This document shows, in pieces, positions 1 through 7,635 of a stretch of DNA of 64,000 nt. The notes under the pieces were generated by a model. It did no database searches and was not told where the DNA came from. It saw nothing but the letters and a program-made list of their open reading frames with translations. The DNA comes from Gammaproteobacteria bacterium (GTDB lineage: Bacteria > Pseudomonadota > Gammaproteobacteria > Pseudomonadales > Azotimanducaceae). The stretch lies in assembly GCA_030425195.1 (NCBI GenBank), contig JAUIAV010000006.1, positions 62,001-126,000 on the forward strand, written 5' to 3'. Both the position numbers and the translations under genes were made by a program. The first letter of the stretch is position 1, and each line of letters begins with the position of its first letter.

Positions 1-296
1 CGCTTGGTGATGTGGGGTTTGATCTGGGAGCCGAGCCCGAGTGTGAAGCGGCCCCTGGAGTAGGCATTCAGATCATGGCCGATGTTGGCCAGATTCATCG
101 GGCTGCGGGCGAACGCCACCGCAATGGACGTGGCCAGCTCCAGCTTCTCGCTGTGCTCCGCTGCGAGGAGCAGCGGAAAGAACGGATCGTGATTCATCTC
201 CGCGGTGCGGACGCCGTCATAGCCGGCCGCCTCGATGGCTTTCACCTGCTCCGGAATTCTGTGCAGATCGAAACCGATGCCGCTGTCTACCTTCAT
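1..296 (-). CDS. LLM-class (luciferase-like) oxidoreductase, 5' part only
   Basis: The first 98 residues of a luciferase-like monooxygenase-fold oxidoreductase; the rest lies beyond base 1. It begins MKVDSGIGFDL and contains the family segments NHDPFFPLL, IAVAFARSP, NLANIGHDLN and FTLGLGSQIKPH. The start ATG is at 296 with GGAG just upstream. It closely resembles the complete neighbour at 325-1332 in both protein and DNA: bases 1-35 and 1037-1071 differ at one position. The two are therefore tandem paralogues, spaced about one gene length apart. The family resembles the MSMEG_2256-type proteins, which use F420 in actinobacteria; the flavin or deazaflavin used here cannot be told from sequence. 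Substrate unknown. Confidence 0.85.
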   Translation of the reverse strand, partial: MKVDSGIGFDLHRIPEQVKAIEAAGYDGVRTAEMNHDPFFPLLLAAEHSEKLELATSIAVAFARSPMNLANIGHDLNAYSRGRFTLGLGSQIKPHITK

Positions 297-324
297 GCTG
301 CTCTCCTTGGAATGGTGATTGTGG

Positions 325-1332
325 TCAGGCGGCGGTGAGCTCGCTGATGATGCCGGCCCGGTCTTCCTTGCCGATGTGCGCATAGGCGGCAGACGTCCGG
401 TCTATGATGTCGCCGTAACGGTCGATGATCTGACCGGCGATGGTCGAAGGTTCGCCCACCACCGCAAAGGCCGTGAGGATCGATTCATCGATCAGACCGC
501 CCATCTCCTCCCATCGGCCCTGCTTGGACATGGCATTCAGTTCGGTCTGCAGATCTCCCTGCCCGATGCTCTCCAGCACCGGCCTGTAGGCGGGCGTGGA
601 GCCGTAGAAGGCGATCTGCTGGCGGGTGGCCGTCTTCGCCTGCTCGATCTCGTCCTCGTTCTTACCGGTGACCACGAAGACGGGGTAGCTGATCTCGAAA
701 TCGGCCCGGGTCTTGCCGCCCTTGGCGAAGCCCCGTTCCAGCGCCGGCAGCGTGGTCTCTCTGAGGTATTTTTCCGTCGTGAAGGCGTGGATGATCACAC
801 CGTCCGCCACTTCGCCGGCCACCTCCGTCATTCTTGGACCGACTGCCGCCAGAAACACCCGGGGCGCACCGAACTCGTTGTCCGTGGGGGTGAAGAAAGG
901 CGTCATCAGCGTGTGGGTGTAGAACTTGCCGGTGAAGGCCAGATCCGCGCCTTCGTGCCAGTTTGCCCAGATGGCCCGCATGGCGAGGATGAACTCACGC
1001 ATTCTGGCTGCCGGTGAAGACCAGGGCATGCTGAAGCGCTTGGTGATGTGCGGTTTGATCTGGGAGCCGAGACCGAGCACGAAGCGGCCTCTGGACGCCG
1101 CGTTCAGATCGTGGCCGATGTTGGCGAGCGTCATGGGCGTGCGCGCGAAAGCCACTGCGATGGACGTCATCAGGTCCACCCGATCCGTATTCTGCGCCGC
1201 CACGAGCAGCGGGAAGAAAGGATCGTGAGAGGTTTCCGCCGTCATGACGCCGGAATAACCCATCTCTTCCAGTTCCTGCGCCTGCGCGCCTACCTTGTCG
1301 AGCTCCCAGCCGACACCACCGTCTACTTTCAT
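325..1332 (-). CDS. LLM-class flavin/F420-dependent oxidoreductase
   Basis: A complete 335-residue luciferase-like TIM-barrel oxidoreductase. Recognisable segments are HDPFFPLLVAA near residue 36, VAFARTP and NIGHDLNAASRGRFVLGLGSQIKPH, followed by the PRVFLAAVGPRMTEVAGEVADGVIIH segment typical of the family's cofactor-binding barrel (around residues 175-200). Length is normal. The ATG at 1332 is preceded by AAGGA at good spacing. It lies 28 bases downstream of the stop-less partial paralogue's start side and is transcribed in the same direction, so a tandem duplication is clear. Redox chemistry on a carbonyl, hydroxyl or thioester substrate is plausible given the neighbouring crotonase and phosphotransferase genes, but the substrate is unknown. 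Confidence 0.88.
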   Translation of the reverse strand: MKVDGGVGWELDKVGAQAQELEEMGYSGVMTAETSHDPFFPLLVAAQNTDRVDLMTSIAVAFARTPMTLANIGHDLNAASRGRFVLGLGSQIKPHITKRFSMPWSSPAARMREFILAMRAIWANWHEGADLAFTGKFYTHTLMTPFFTPTDNEFGAPRVFLAAVGPRMTEVAGEVADGVIIHAFTTEKYLRETTLPALERGFAKGGKTRADFEISYPVFVVTGKNEDEIEQAKTATRQQIAFYGSTPAYRPVLESIGQGDLQTELNAMSKQGRWEEMGGLIDESILTAFAVVGEPSTIAGQIIDRYGDIIDRTSAAYAHIGKEDRAGIISELTAA

Positions 1333-1409
1333 GTTTCCTTCATCCCCCTTTCTCTGGCCCCAGGATAACCGTCGCTTCCGGCTCGAACGGCGGTGCAGCA
1401 GGAGGCCGC

Positions 1410-2069
1410 TCAGCCAGGCCGGTTCAGCGGCGGAATTGTTTCACCGTCCCCGCGACGAAGCAAACCGCCGAACGGTCCGCGGCCCTCCACGAAGTAGCTC
1501 ACCTCGAGCGTGTCCGCCGCAGTCACCCGGTAGAGCGCTTCGTTGGGATGAATGACCTGCACCGTCTCCTGCGGATTCAACCCCAGCAGGCGCCCGAGGA
1601 TCACACGGGACATGACCTGATGGGTGACCAGCGCGATGCTTTCGGCCGGCGATGCCAGAACCGAATCCAGAAAGCCGGCGCAGCGTGCGTCCATGTCAGC
1701 CAGGGACTCACCTTCCGGAGGGCGATGGTTGAAAGGATCTTCCATCCGTGACCGCCAGGCCTGCGGAAAAGCGTCCTCGAGCTCGTCCACGGTCAGTCCG
1801 GACCAGAGTCCGACGTCCCGCTCGAGCAGCGCATCCTCGAACGACACCGGCGCGCGGACATAGGAGTTGATGATGTAGGCCGTCTCCCGGGCCCGGCCCG
1901 ATGGAGAAACGAACATCGCCTCGACCCGGCCGAGCCCCTTGAGGAGCTCACCGTGACTGTGCGCCTGTTCCATGCCGGTATGCGTGAGCGGCGAATCGAG
2001 CCGGCCCTGCATGCGGCGCGCGAGGTTCCATTCGGTCTGTCCATGCCGAATGATGAAGATCTGCTTCAT
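1410..2069 (-). CDS. Histidine phosphatase family protein (phosphoglycerate-mutase-like)
   Basis: A 219-residue branch-1 histidine phosphatase. The catalytic IIRHGQTEWN motif is at residues 6-15 (phospho-accepting His in RHG), RARETAYI follows near residue 59, ERDVGLWSGLT near 84, PPEGESLADMD near 118, and the second catalytic His is in LVTHQVMSRV near 147. Members dephosphorylate small phosphoesters; a true cofactor-dependent mutase would be longer (about 250 residues), so phosphatase is the better reading. AGGG precedes the ATG at 2069. It sits between LLM oxidoreductases and a crotonase, in a cluster that also holds a phosphotransferase at 4073-5116, suggesting a kinase/phosphatase pair acting on one catabolic intermediate; that link is inference. 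Confidence 0.87.
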   Translation of the reverse strand: MKQIFIIRHGQTEWNLARRMQGRLDSPLTHTGMEQAHSHGELLKGLGRVEAMFVSPSGRARETAYIINSYVRAPVSFEDALLERDVGLWSGLTVDELEDAFPQAWRSRMEDPFNHRPPEGESLADMDARCAGFLDSVLASPAESIALVTHQVMSRVILGRLLGLNPQETVQVIHPNEALYRVTAADTLEVSYFVEGRGPFGGLLRRGDGETIPPLNRPG

Positions 2070-2099
2070 TGACGTCCCTGTCGATGGCCGGACGGCCGC

Positions 2100-2939
2100 T
2101 TAGTCTCCCTTGCCGCCGGACTCCGCGCGGTAGTCGCCGAAGGCGGCATCACGCCGGGAGAGCGCTTCCGTCAGACCCTGGCGAAGCTCGGCGAGGTGCG
2201 CCTGAGTCGATGCGGTGAACGTCGCCAGCTGCTGCATTTCCGTACCGGCCCGGATCGCTGCGCGGATGCCCATGGCATCCATCTGCCGGTGCACGGCCCG
2301 CTTGTTGATCTGCTGGAGATCGGACGGCACCTGAGCCACCCGCCCGGCGATCCCGAGCACTGCCTCCTCCAGTTCTTCGAGCGGAAAGGCCCGGTTCGCG
2401 AAACCGCTCTCAGCGGCTTCGATACCGGACATGTGATCCCCTGTGAGCATCAGCTCCATGGCCCGTCTGAGGCCGACGATCCAGGGATAGAACTGATTGT
2501 CCGGCGGGCTGATGGCCCGCACCACCGGGTAGCCGATACGGGCGTCCTCGGCAACGTAGACGAGATCACAGGCGGTCGCCAGCTCCGTACCGCCCGCGAG
2601 GCAGTATCCGTGCACCTGAGCGATGACCGGCTTGGCCAGATCCCAGATCCGGAGAAATCCCTCCACCACGTGTCTCGGCCAGTTGCCGAGACCGCCGGCG
2701 GTGTAGAACGGTTGTCCTTCCGCCACGTTCGACTTGAGATCGTAACCGGCGGAGAAACAGTTTCCGGCGCCGCGGATGATGGTGACCCGCACGTCATCAT
2801 CCACATCCGCCGCTTCCAGCGCCGCGAAGAGCTCGGTCCGCAGGGCGTTCGACAGCGGGTTCCGTTTGTCAGGCCGGTTCAGGGTCAGCCGCCGGACGCC
2901 GGGGGCGGGATCGTCGATCAGAACCAGTGACTCGCTCAT
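2100..2939 (-). CDS. Enoyl-CoA hydratase/isomerase (crotonase) family protein
   Basis: A 279-residue crotonase-fold protein. The oxyanion-hole signatures are present: GAGNCFSAGYDLKS near residue 60 and HGYCLAGGTELATACDLVYV near 111. The stretch that in classical enoyl-CoA hydratases carries the two catalytic glutamates (PEI... and GAGGTQRL) reads instead GYPVVRAISPPDNQFYPW, so neither glutamate is obvious. It may thus catalyse another crotonase reaction (isomerase, dehalogenase, hydrolase) rather than hydration. The start at 2939 is preceded by GGGAG. It is followed by the histidine phosphatase and preceded by an LLM oxidoreductase ten bases upstream, indicating one transcription unit. Confidence 0.87.
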   Translation of the reverse strand: MSESLVLIDDPAPGVRRLTLNRPDKRNPLSNALRTELFAALEAADVDDDVRVTIIRGAGNCFSAGYDLKSNVAEGQPFYTAGGLGNWPRHVVEGFLRIWDLAKPVIAQVHGYCLAGGTELATACDLVYVAEDARIGYPVVRAISPPDNQFYPWIVGLRRAMELMLTGDHMSGIEAAESGFANRAFPLEELEEAVLGIAGRVAQVPSDLQQINKRAVHRQMDAMGIRAAIRAGTEMQQLATFTASTQAHLAELRQGLTEALSRRDAAFGDYRAESGGKGD

Positions 2940-2949
2940 GAGCGGCTCC

Positions 2950-3948
2950 CTAAAACTGGAAGACGTCGGCCCGGAAAGCGTCGAACGTCCGGTTCAGGTC
3001 TTCCGGGGACGCCGCCAGCGGCGCGATGATCGACGTATGAACGCCGCCCGCCGCATCCTCGCGGATCCGTTCCCGGATCTCGTCTTCGGTGCCGATGATG
3101 GCGATCTCGTCGATCATCTCATCGGTGAGCGCGCTCGTCGTCTTCTCACGGTCCTTGGCCGCCCATCCCTCGGTGATGGTGCTGGCTGCCTCGTCATAGC
3201 CGGCCCAGGCGAGAAACTTGTTGTACACGGGCGTTGCATAGTATGGCGCAAACGCCGCGCGGAAGAGGTTGCGCCCCGCCGCCTTGTCGTCCGTCGCCAG
3301 CACCATGGCCCGGTTGACGATCTCCACGTCTTCCGCCTTCTTACCGGCACGACCGGCGCCGATGGCCACGTGTTCCATCATTTTCGACAGTGCCGACTTG
3401 GGCCAGAGGTTGAAGATCACCCCATCGCCATGCTCCGCGGCCATCTCGATCATCTTCGGCCGCAGCGCGCCGATGTAGATGGGCGGCGGATTCTCGAGCG
3501 GTGCCTGCCGGTAGCCCCGGCTGTAGAGGGTCTCGCCATCGAAATCGGTCTTTTCCCCCTTGAGCATGGTCCGCACCAGCTGGGCCGTCTCTTTGACCCG
3601 GGTCAGAGGCTTCTCCAGCGGAATGCCGTTCCACTGGCCCATGATGGTCTGGCTGGAAGAGCCGAGACCGACCACGAAGCGCTCCGGCAGCAGCTGGCTG
3701 ATCACATTGGCGCTGGCTGCGATGACCGACGGGCTCCGGGTATACACGGGCGTGACCGCAACGCCGATCCGGATGCTGTTCGTGTAGTGGGCGACCGCCG
3801 CAATCTGGGTGAGCGTGTCCGGCGCACCGGAATCGCTGAACCAGGCGTCCGGGTATCCGTTGGCCTCCGCCCAGGTGAGCCGGTCGATGGTGTGTTTGAT
3901 GTTCGGGCCAGCCGGCAGCGTGACCGCCACCCGTTTTTCGAGCGCCAT
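2950..3948 (-). CDS. LLM-class flavin/F420-dependent oxidoreductase
   Basis: A 332-residue luciferase-like oxidoreductase, distinct from the tandem pair at 1-1332. It shows WAEANGYPDAWFSDSG near residue 26, IRIGVAVTPVYTRSP near 59, LLPERFVVGLGSSS near 86, a PPPIYIGALRPKMIEMAAEHGDGVIF segment near 155 and the typical C-terminal IIGTEDEIRERI substrate-gate helix. It starts the minus-strand unit that continues into the crotonase (10 bases apart) and histidine phosphatase. The divergent phosphotransferase at 4073 shares the 124-base intergenic region. Substrate and cofactor are not determinable. Confidence 0.87.
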   Translation of the reverse strand: MALEKRVAVTLPAGPNIKHTIDRLTWAEANGYPDAWFSDSGAPDTLTQIAAVAHYTNSIRIGVAVTPVYTRSPSVIAASANVISQLLPERFVVGLGSSSQTIMGQWNGIPLEKPLTRVKETAQLVRTMLKGEKTDFDGETLYSRGYRQAPLENPPPIYIGALRPKMIEMAAEHGDGVIFNLWPKSALSKMMEHVAIGAGRAGKKAEDVEIVNRAMVLATDDKAAGRNLFRAAFAPYYATPVYNKFLAWAGYDEAASTITEGWAAKDREKTTSALTDEMIDEIAIIGTEDEIRERIREDAAGGVHTSIIAPLAASPEDLNRTFDAFRADVFQF

Positions 3949-4072
3949 AGCCTTGAGGATCCCCTGTCAGTGAAACGCAGTAGTGAGCCGTCAAGACTCG
4001 CATTTTGCCCCCGGCAAGATCAAGCCGTATGCTTCTGCGTCCCCCGATGACACCCGTGTGAGGAAGGAAACC

Positions 4073-5116
4073 ATGAGCGACGTTGCGCTGACCCCGGTCC
4101 GCGAGACCCACCGGTTCGACGAGGCAGCGCTGGCGGACTATCTCGCAGCCAACGTGTCGGACTTCGCAGGTCCACTGACGGTGAAGCAGTTCGAAGGCGG
4201 CCAGTCCAACCCCACCTTTCAGCTCATCACGCCCGGAGCACGCTACGTGCTGCGCAAGCAGCCGCCGGGCGAGCTGCTGCCTTCGGCGCACCAGGTGGAC
4301 CGGGAGTACCGGGTGATGAAGGCACTGTGGGGAACGGACGTGCCCGTGCCGCGCATGTACTGCCTGTGTGAGGACGCGGCCGTGATCGGTACCAAGTTCT
4401 ACGTGATGGAGATGGTGGAGGGACGCCTCTTCACGGAGCTGCTGCTGCCCACCCTCAGTCCGGAAGAGCGTGGCGCCATCTACCGGGACATGGCCAGGGT
4501 GCTGGCCTGCCTCCACGGAGTGGACGTGGCGTCCGTCGGCCTCTCCGAGTTCGGCCGTCCCGGCAACTACTACGAACGTCAGATCGGCCGCTGGTCGAAG
4601 CAGTACGTGGCCTCGAAGACGGAAGAGATCGAGGCCATGGAGAAGCTCATGGCATGGCTGCCGGAGAACATTCCCGAGCAGAAGAAGACGGTGATCGTCC
4701 ACGGCGATTTCCGGCTCGGTAACATGCTCATCCATCCCACCGAACCTCGGGTCGCCGCCGTGCTGGACTGGGAGCTCTCCACCCTCGGCGACGGCCTGGC
4801 CGATCTCGGCTACATCTGCCAGGACTACCACGGCGATTCCTACTTCACCGAGGGCCTTGCCAGCGCCGACCTCCCCGCTCTCGGCATCCCCACCGAGGAA
4901 GAGTTCGTCGCCGAGTACTGCACCCACGCCGGCATCGACGAGATCGAGAACTGGCCCTTCTACCTCATCTACAACATGTTCCGCTCGGCGGCCATCATTC
5001 AGGGCGTCTACAAGCGGGGCCTGGACGGCAACGCCAGCTCCGAGACCGCCACGCAGTACGGCGCCATCGCGCGACTGAGATCCGAACGGGCCTGGGGACT
5101 GGTCGAGAAACTCTAG
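4073..5116 (+). CDS. Phosphotransferase family protein (ACAD10/11-type APH kinase)
   Basis: A 347-residue aminoglycoside-phosphotransferase-fold kinase. It has FEGGQSNPTFQL (nucleotide loop) near residue 38, the ATP-lysine in YVLRKQPPG, the catalytic loop VIVHGDFRLGNMLIHP near 208 and the metal motif VLDWELSTLGD near 228. This subfamily is the one fused to acyl-CoA dehydrogenase in ACAD10/11, where it phosphorylates 4-hydroxyacyl-CoAs; in bacteria it usually stands beside fatty-acid catabolic genes, as here. The chosen ATG at 4073 has AGGAAGGAAA upstream; an in-frame start 90 bases earlier would add residues unlike the family N-terminus. Divergent from the LLM/crotonase unit, convergent with the next LLM gene. 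Confidence 0.9.
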   Translation: MSDVALTPVRETHRFDEAALADYLAANVSDFAGPLTVKQFEGGQSNPTFQLITPGARYVLRKQPPGELLPSAHQVDREYRVMKALWGTDVPVPRMYCLCEDAAVIGTKFYVMEMVEGRLFTELLLPTLSPEERGAIYRDMARVLACLHGVDVASVGLSEFGRPGNYYERQIGRWSKQYVASKTEEIEAMEKLMAWLPENIPEQKKTVIVHGDFRLGNMLIHPTEPRVAAVLDWELSTLGDGLADLGYICQDYHGDSYFTEGLASADLPALGIPTEEEFVAEYCTHAGIDEIENWPFYLIYNMFRSAAIIQGVYKRGLDGNASSETATQYGAIARLRSERAWGLVEKL

Positions 5117-5181
5117 CCTCTAGCCGCTGATCCGTTTTCAGAAGCCAGGGCTGGTCTGTAGATGGTGCAATCTTGGATTGA

Positions 5182-5327
5182 GCGCCGCGAAGCCGCCTAG
5201 AGGTTTCGAGGCCGTCGTCGGCACAGGGATGTGCCGACAAGAGCGGACAGGGATGTCGGCTTTCGCCCGCCACCGCGGGCGTTAAAAGCCAAGCGTGCCA
5301 CGAAACCTCTAGGCGGCTTCGCGGCGC
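5182..5327. repeat. Nested inverted-repeat element between convergent genes
   Basis: A perfect 27-bp inverted repeat (5182-5208 with 5301-5327) encloses a 92-base loop. Inside are two more perfect hairpins: a 9-bp stem at 5217-5225/5230-5238 with a GGGA loop, and a 6-bp stem at 5265-5270/5275-5280. The words ACAGGGATGT and ACAGGGATGTC occur in the loop, resembling extragenic palindromic repeats of some gammaproteobacteria. It sits between the 3' ends of two convergent genes, so it could act as a bidirectional terminator or mRNA-end stabiliser, or be a REP/MITE-like mobile repeat. There is no ORF in it. Confidence 0.75.
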
Positions 5328-5337
5328 GCACTATAAG

Positions 5338-6378
5338 CTAGAGAACCGTCTCCGCCACCAGCGCCAGGGCCTTAGGATCCTGGCACCCGAGCAGCATGCT
5401 CGACACCTGACCCTTGTTCCCCGCCTCCATCCACCGCTGCAACCGATCCCTGATCCGATCCGCCGGACCGACCAGGTGACAGGCATCGATCAGCTCGGCA
5501 GGCACGGCCGCCATGGCCTCGTCCTTCTTGCCGGCCAGGTACAGATCCTGGATCTTCACCGCGGCTTCCTCGAACCCGAGGCGCTTGGCGTAGTCGTTGT
5601 AGAAGTTCTTGTCCCGCGCCCCCATGCCGCCGATGTAGAGGGCCATGCTGCCACGGATGGGCATCATGCACTGCTCCACGTCGTCGCCCATGATCACGGT
5701 CACGAACGGAGCGATGTCGAACTGGGTGAGGTCCTTGTTGTTCCCCGCCGCGGCGAAGCCCTTCTGGATCGGCTCGTCGAAGACGTGGTACTGCTCGGGA
5801 TCCATCCACACCGGGAAGAAGCCGTCGGCCACTTCGGCAGCGGCAGCCACACCCGCCGGAGTAATGGTGGCCGCATAAATGGGCACTTCCTCGTGCAGGT
5901 GCATGATGCTCTTCAGCGGCTTGCCGAGACCGGTCGCGCCTTCCCCGGTGTAGGGGAGCTGGTACATCTTGCCGTCGAAGGTGGCAGGTGCTTCCCTGGC
6001 GAAGATCTGCTTCATGATCTGGATGTATTCCTTCAGCCGGGTCACCGGCTTGCCATACGGCACGCCGTGCCAGCCCTCAACCACCTGCGGGCCGGACGCA
6101 CCCAGACCGCAGATGAAGCGGCCGCCGGAGAGCTCAGCCAGGCTCATGGCCGTCATGGCCGCCATCGCCGGCGTGCGGGCCGGCATCTGCATGATCGCCG
6201 TGCCGGCCTTGATCTTCTCGGTCTGGGCCAGGATCCAGGCCGCCGGCGTCACGGCATCGGAGCCATAGGCCTCGGCGGTCCAGACGGACTCGTAGCCCAG
6301 GCTCTCGGCATGTTTGATCGCATCGATGGGTATGCTCATGCGGGCACCCGAGTACCCGGAGATCAGTCCTAGTTTCAT
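5338..6378 (-). CDS. LLM-class F420-dependent oxidoreductase, Rv3520c-like
   Basis: A 346-residue luciferase-like oxidoreductase beginning MKLGLISGYSGARMSIP, followed by ESVWTAEAYGSDAVTPAAW, AELSGGRFICGLGASGPQVVEGWHG and a C-terminal HLVGPADRIRDRL. These are characteristic of the Rv3520c-type subgroup. The ATG at 6378 is preceded by a strong AGGGGGA; an upstream in-frame start at 6411 would add 11 residues foreign to the family. The stop lies ten bases from the large inverted repeat at 5182-5327. This is the fourth LLM protein in 6.4 kb, pointing to a catabolic island rich in this fold. Substrate unknown. Confidence 0.9.
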   Translation of the reverse strand: MKLGLISGYSGARMSIPIDAIKHAESLGYESVWTAEAYGSDAVTPAAWILAQTEKIKAGTAIMQMPARTPAMAAMTAMSLAELSGGRFICGLGASGPQVVEGWHGVPYGKPVTRLKEYIQIMKQIFAREAPATFDGKMYQLPYTGEGATGLGKPLKSIMHLHEEVPIYAATITPAGVAAAAEVADGFFPVWMDPEQYHVFDEPIQKGFAAAGNNKDLTQFDIAPFVTVIMGDDVEQCMMPIRGSMALYIGGMGARDKNFYNDYAKRLGFEEAAVKIQDLYLAGKKDEAMAAVPAELIDACHLVGPADRIRDRLQRWMEAGNKGQVSSMLLGCQDPKALALVAETVL

Positions 6379-6492
6379 GTTTCCCCCTAGAGAATGGTGA
6401 CCTGAGGTCATCAGGTTGCGTGAAAAAACTCAGCAGAAATTATCAGCACCGGGTCCGTATGCGCAACAGGGCCGGCAGGTCGAGCCGCCGCC

Positions 6493-6789
6493 TCACGCCC
6501 CGTGCAGGTTTCCGGACGCCTGGTCCCCGGGCGCCGTCTGCCGCCTGGATTCGAGGTAATCGATGATGTCGAGAGACTCGTACATCCACACCACCTGTCC
6601 GTCCTCCCGGGTGATCTTCAGACAGGGCACGGTGGCTCTGCCACCGCCCTGGATGAGCGCGCGACGGGCTTCGCCGTCCCGGAGTGTGTCCCGGAGCGGG
6701 AACTCCCAGCCGGCATTCGCCATGTACCGGCGAACCCGGTGACAGAACCCGCAGAGCTCTGAATGATAGAGTTCGTAGTTTTCGCGCAT
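6493..6789 (-). CDS. Glutaredoxin-like / GST N-terminal domain protein
   Basis: A 98-residue single thioredoxin-fold protein. The redox motif CGFC is at residues 12-15 (ELCGFCHRVRRYM), the cis-proline is in TVPCLKI near 55, and MYESLDIIDYLE near 70 is the glutathione-contacting helix seen in glutaredoxins and GST N-terminal domains. Likely cytoplasmic thiol-disulfide oxidoreductase. The ATG at 6789 was chosen because upstream in-frame sequence has no family similarity. It is divergent from the DsbA-like gene at 6935, so two thiol-redox genes share one 145-base intergenic region. Confidence 0.8.
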   Translation of the reverse strand: MRENYELYHSELCGFCHRVRRYMANAGWEFPLRDTLRDGEARRALIQGGGRATVPCLKITREDGQVVWMYESLDIIDYLESRRQTAPGDQASGNLHGA

Positions 6790-6934
6790 GCCCTTGCCGT
6801 ACTCGGAAAATCGCGGCGCAGTATGCCAGATGCGGCCTGCACGCGCCCGGAGACGTCGGACCCTGCTGGCACCGGGAATTGATCGGCAGTTCCCTGGCGT
6901 TAGAATCCCCGCAACCCGATCCACGGATACACAG

Positions 6935-7627
6935 ATGTCGAAAAAGAAATCCAGCAACGTCGCCCTGGTGCGCGGCCTGATCATCGGCGGCGTGGCACTG
7001 CTCGCAGTCCTCGTCGTCGGATACGGGCTCATCTACACCACGGGTGCCACTCAGGGAGCGTTCGTCGAAGGCGAGCACTACCAGCTTCTCGAGAACGCGG
7101 AGCGGCGGCGGCCCGGCGCGAACGTGGAGGTCGTCGAGTTCTTCTCCTATGCCTGCATTCACTGCAAGAACTTCGATCCGCTGATCAACGAATGGCTCGA
7201 GACCAAGCCGGAGAACGTGGACTTCACCCGGGTGCCCGTCACCTTTTCGCCGCAGTGGATCCTGCTCGCGCAGGCCTACTACACCCTGGTCGCCCTGGAC
7301 ATCCTCGAGCTGAACCATGAGCGCGTTTTCCGTCGTATCCACAATACCCGCCGCATGTTCGACGATGCAGAGGATTTCGCCGCGTTCATCGACGGCAACG
7401 GCGCCACGGCGGCCGAGGTCGTCGAAGCCTGGAACGGCAGCGAGGTGCGCCGGATGCTGCGCGACGGCGAGGCCCTGCAACGGCAGATCGTCATCACCGC
7501 CGTACCGGCCATCGTCGTCGACGGCCGCTACATGGTGGGCATGGAAGTGGGCCGCAAGGTCGCCCTGGAAGTCGTCGACCATCTGATCGCCCGCGAACAG
7601 GGGGACCCGCCAGCCACCGGCAGCTGA
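6935..7627 (+). CDS. DsbA-family thiol:disulfide oxidoreductase, membrane-anchored
   Basis: A 230-residue periplasmic thioredoxin-fold protein. A lysine-rich N-terminus (MSKKKSS) and one hydrophobic segment at about 14-34 make a signal anchor. The active-site motif CIHC is at residues 74-77 in VVEFFSYACIHCKNFDPLI; the cis-proline loop is in ITAVPAIVVDGRY near 187. The spacing and the alpha-helical insert fit DsbA rather than thioredoxin. CIHC differs from the CPHC of E. coli DsbA, so redox potential may differ. The ATG at 6935 follows ACACAG; earlier in-frame codons encode no signal. Substrates unknown. Confidence 0.87.
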   Translation: MSKKKSSNVALVRGLIIGGVALLAVLVVGYGLIYTTGATQGAFVEGEHYQLLENAERRRPGANVEVVEFFSYACIHCKNFDPLINEWLETKPENVDFTRVPVTFSPQWILLAQAYYTLVALDILELNHERVFRRIHNTRRMFDDAEDFAAFIDGNGATAAEVVEAWNGSEVRRMLRDGEALQRQIVITAVPAIVVDGRYMVGMEVGRKVALEVVDHLIAREQGDPPATGS

Positions 7628-7635
7628 TCGCGCCT

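Noticed and set aside
2776-4050. A 424-codon plus-strand frame
   Set aside because: Antisense to the crotonase and LLM genes, which have strong motifs; the frame encodes Arg/His-rich low-similarity sequence.
3341-4927. A 528-codon open frame on the minus strand, antisense to the phosphotransferase gene
   Set aside because: It lies opposite a gene with clear kinase motifs and overlaps the LLM gene; its composition (His/Arg/Gly-rich) is typical of GC-rich antisense frames and it has no family motif.
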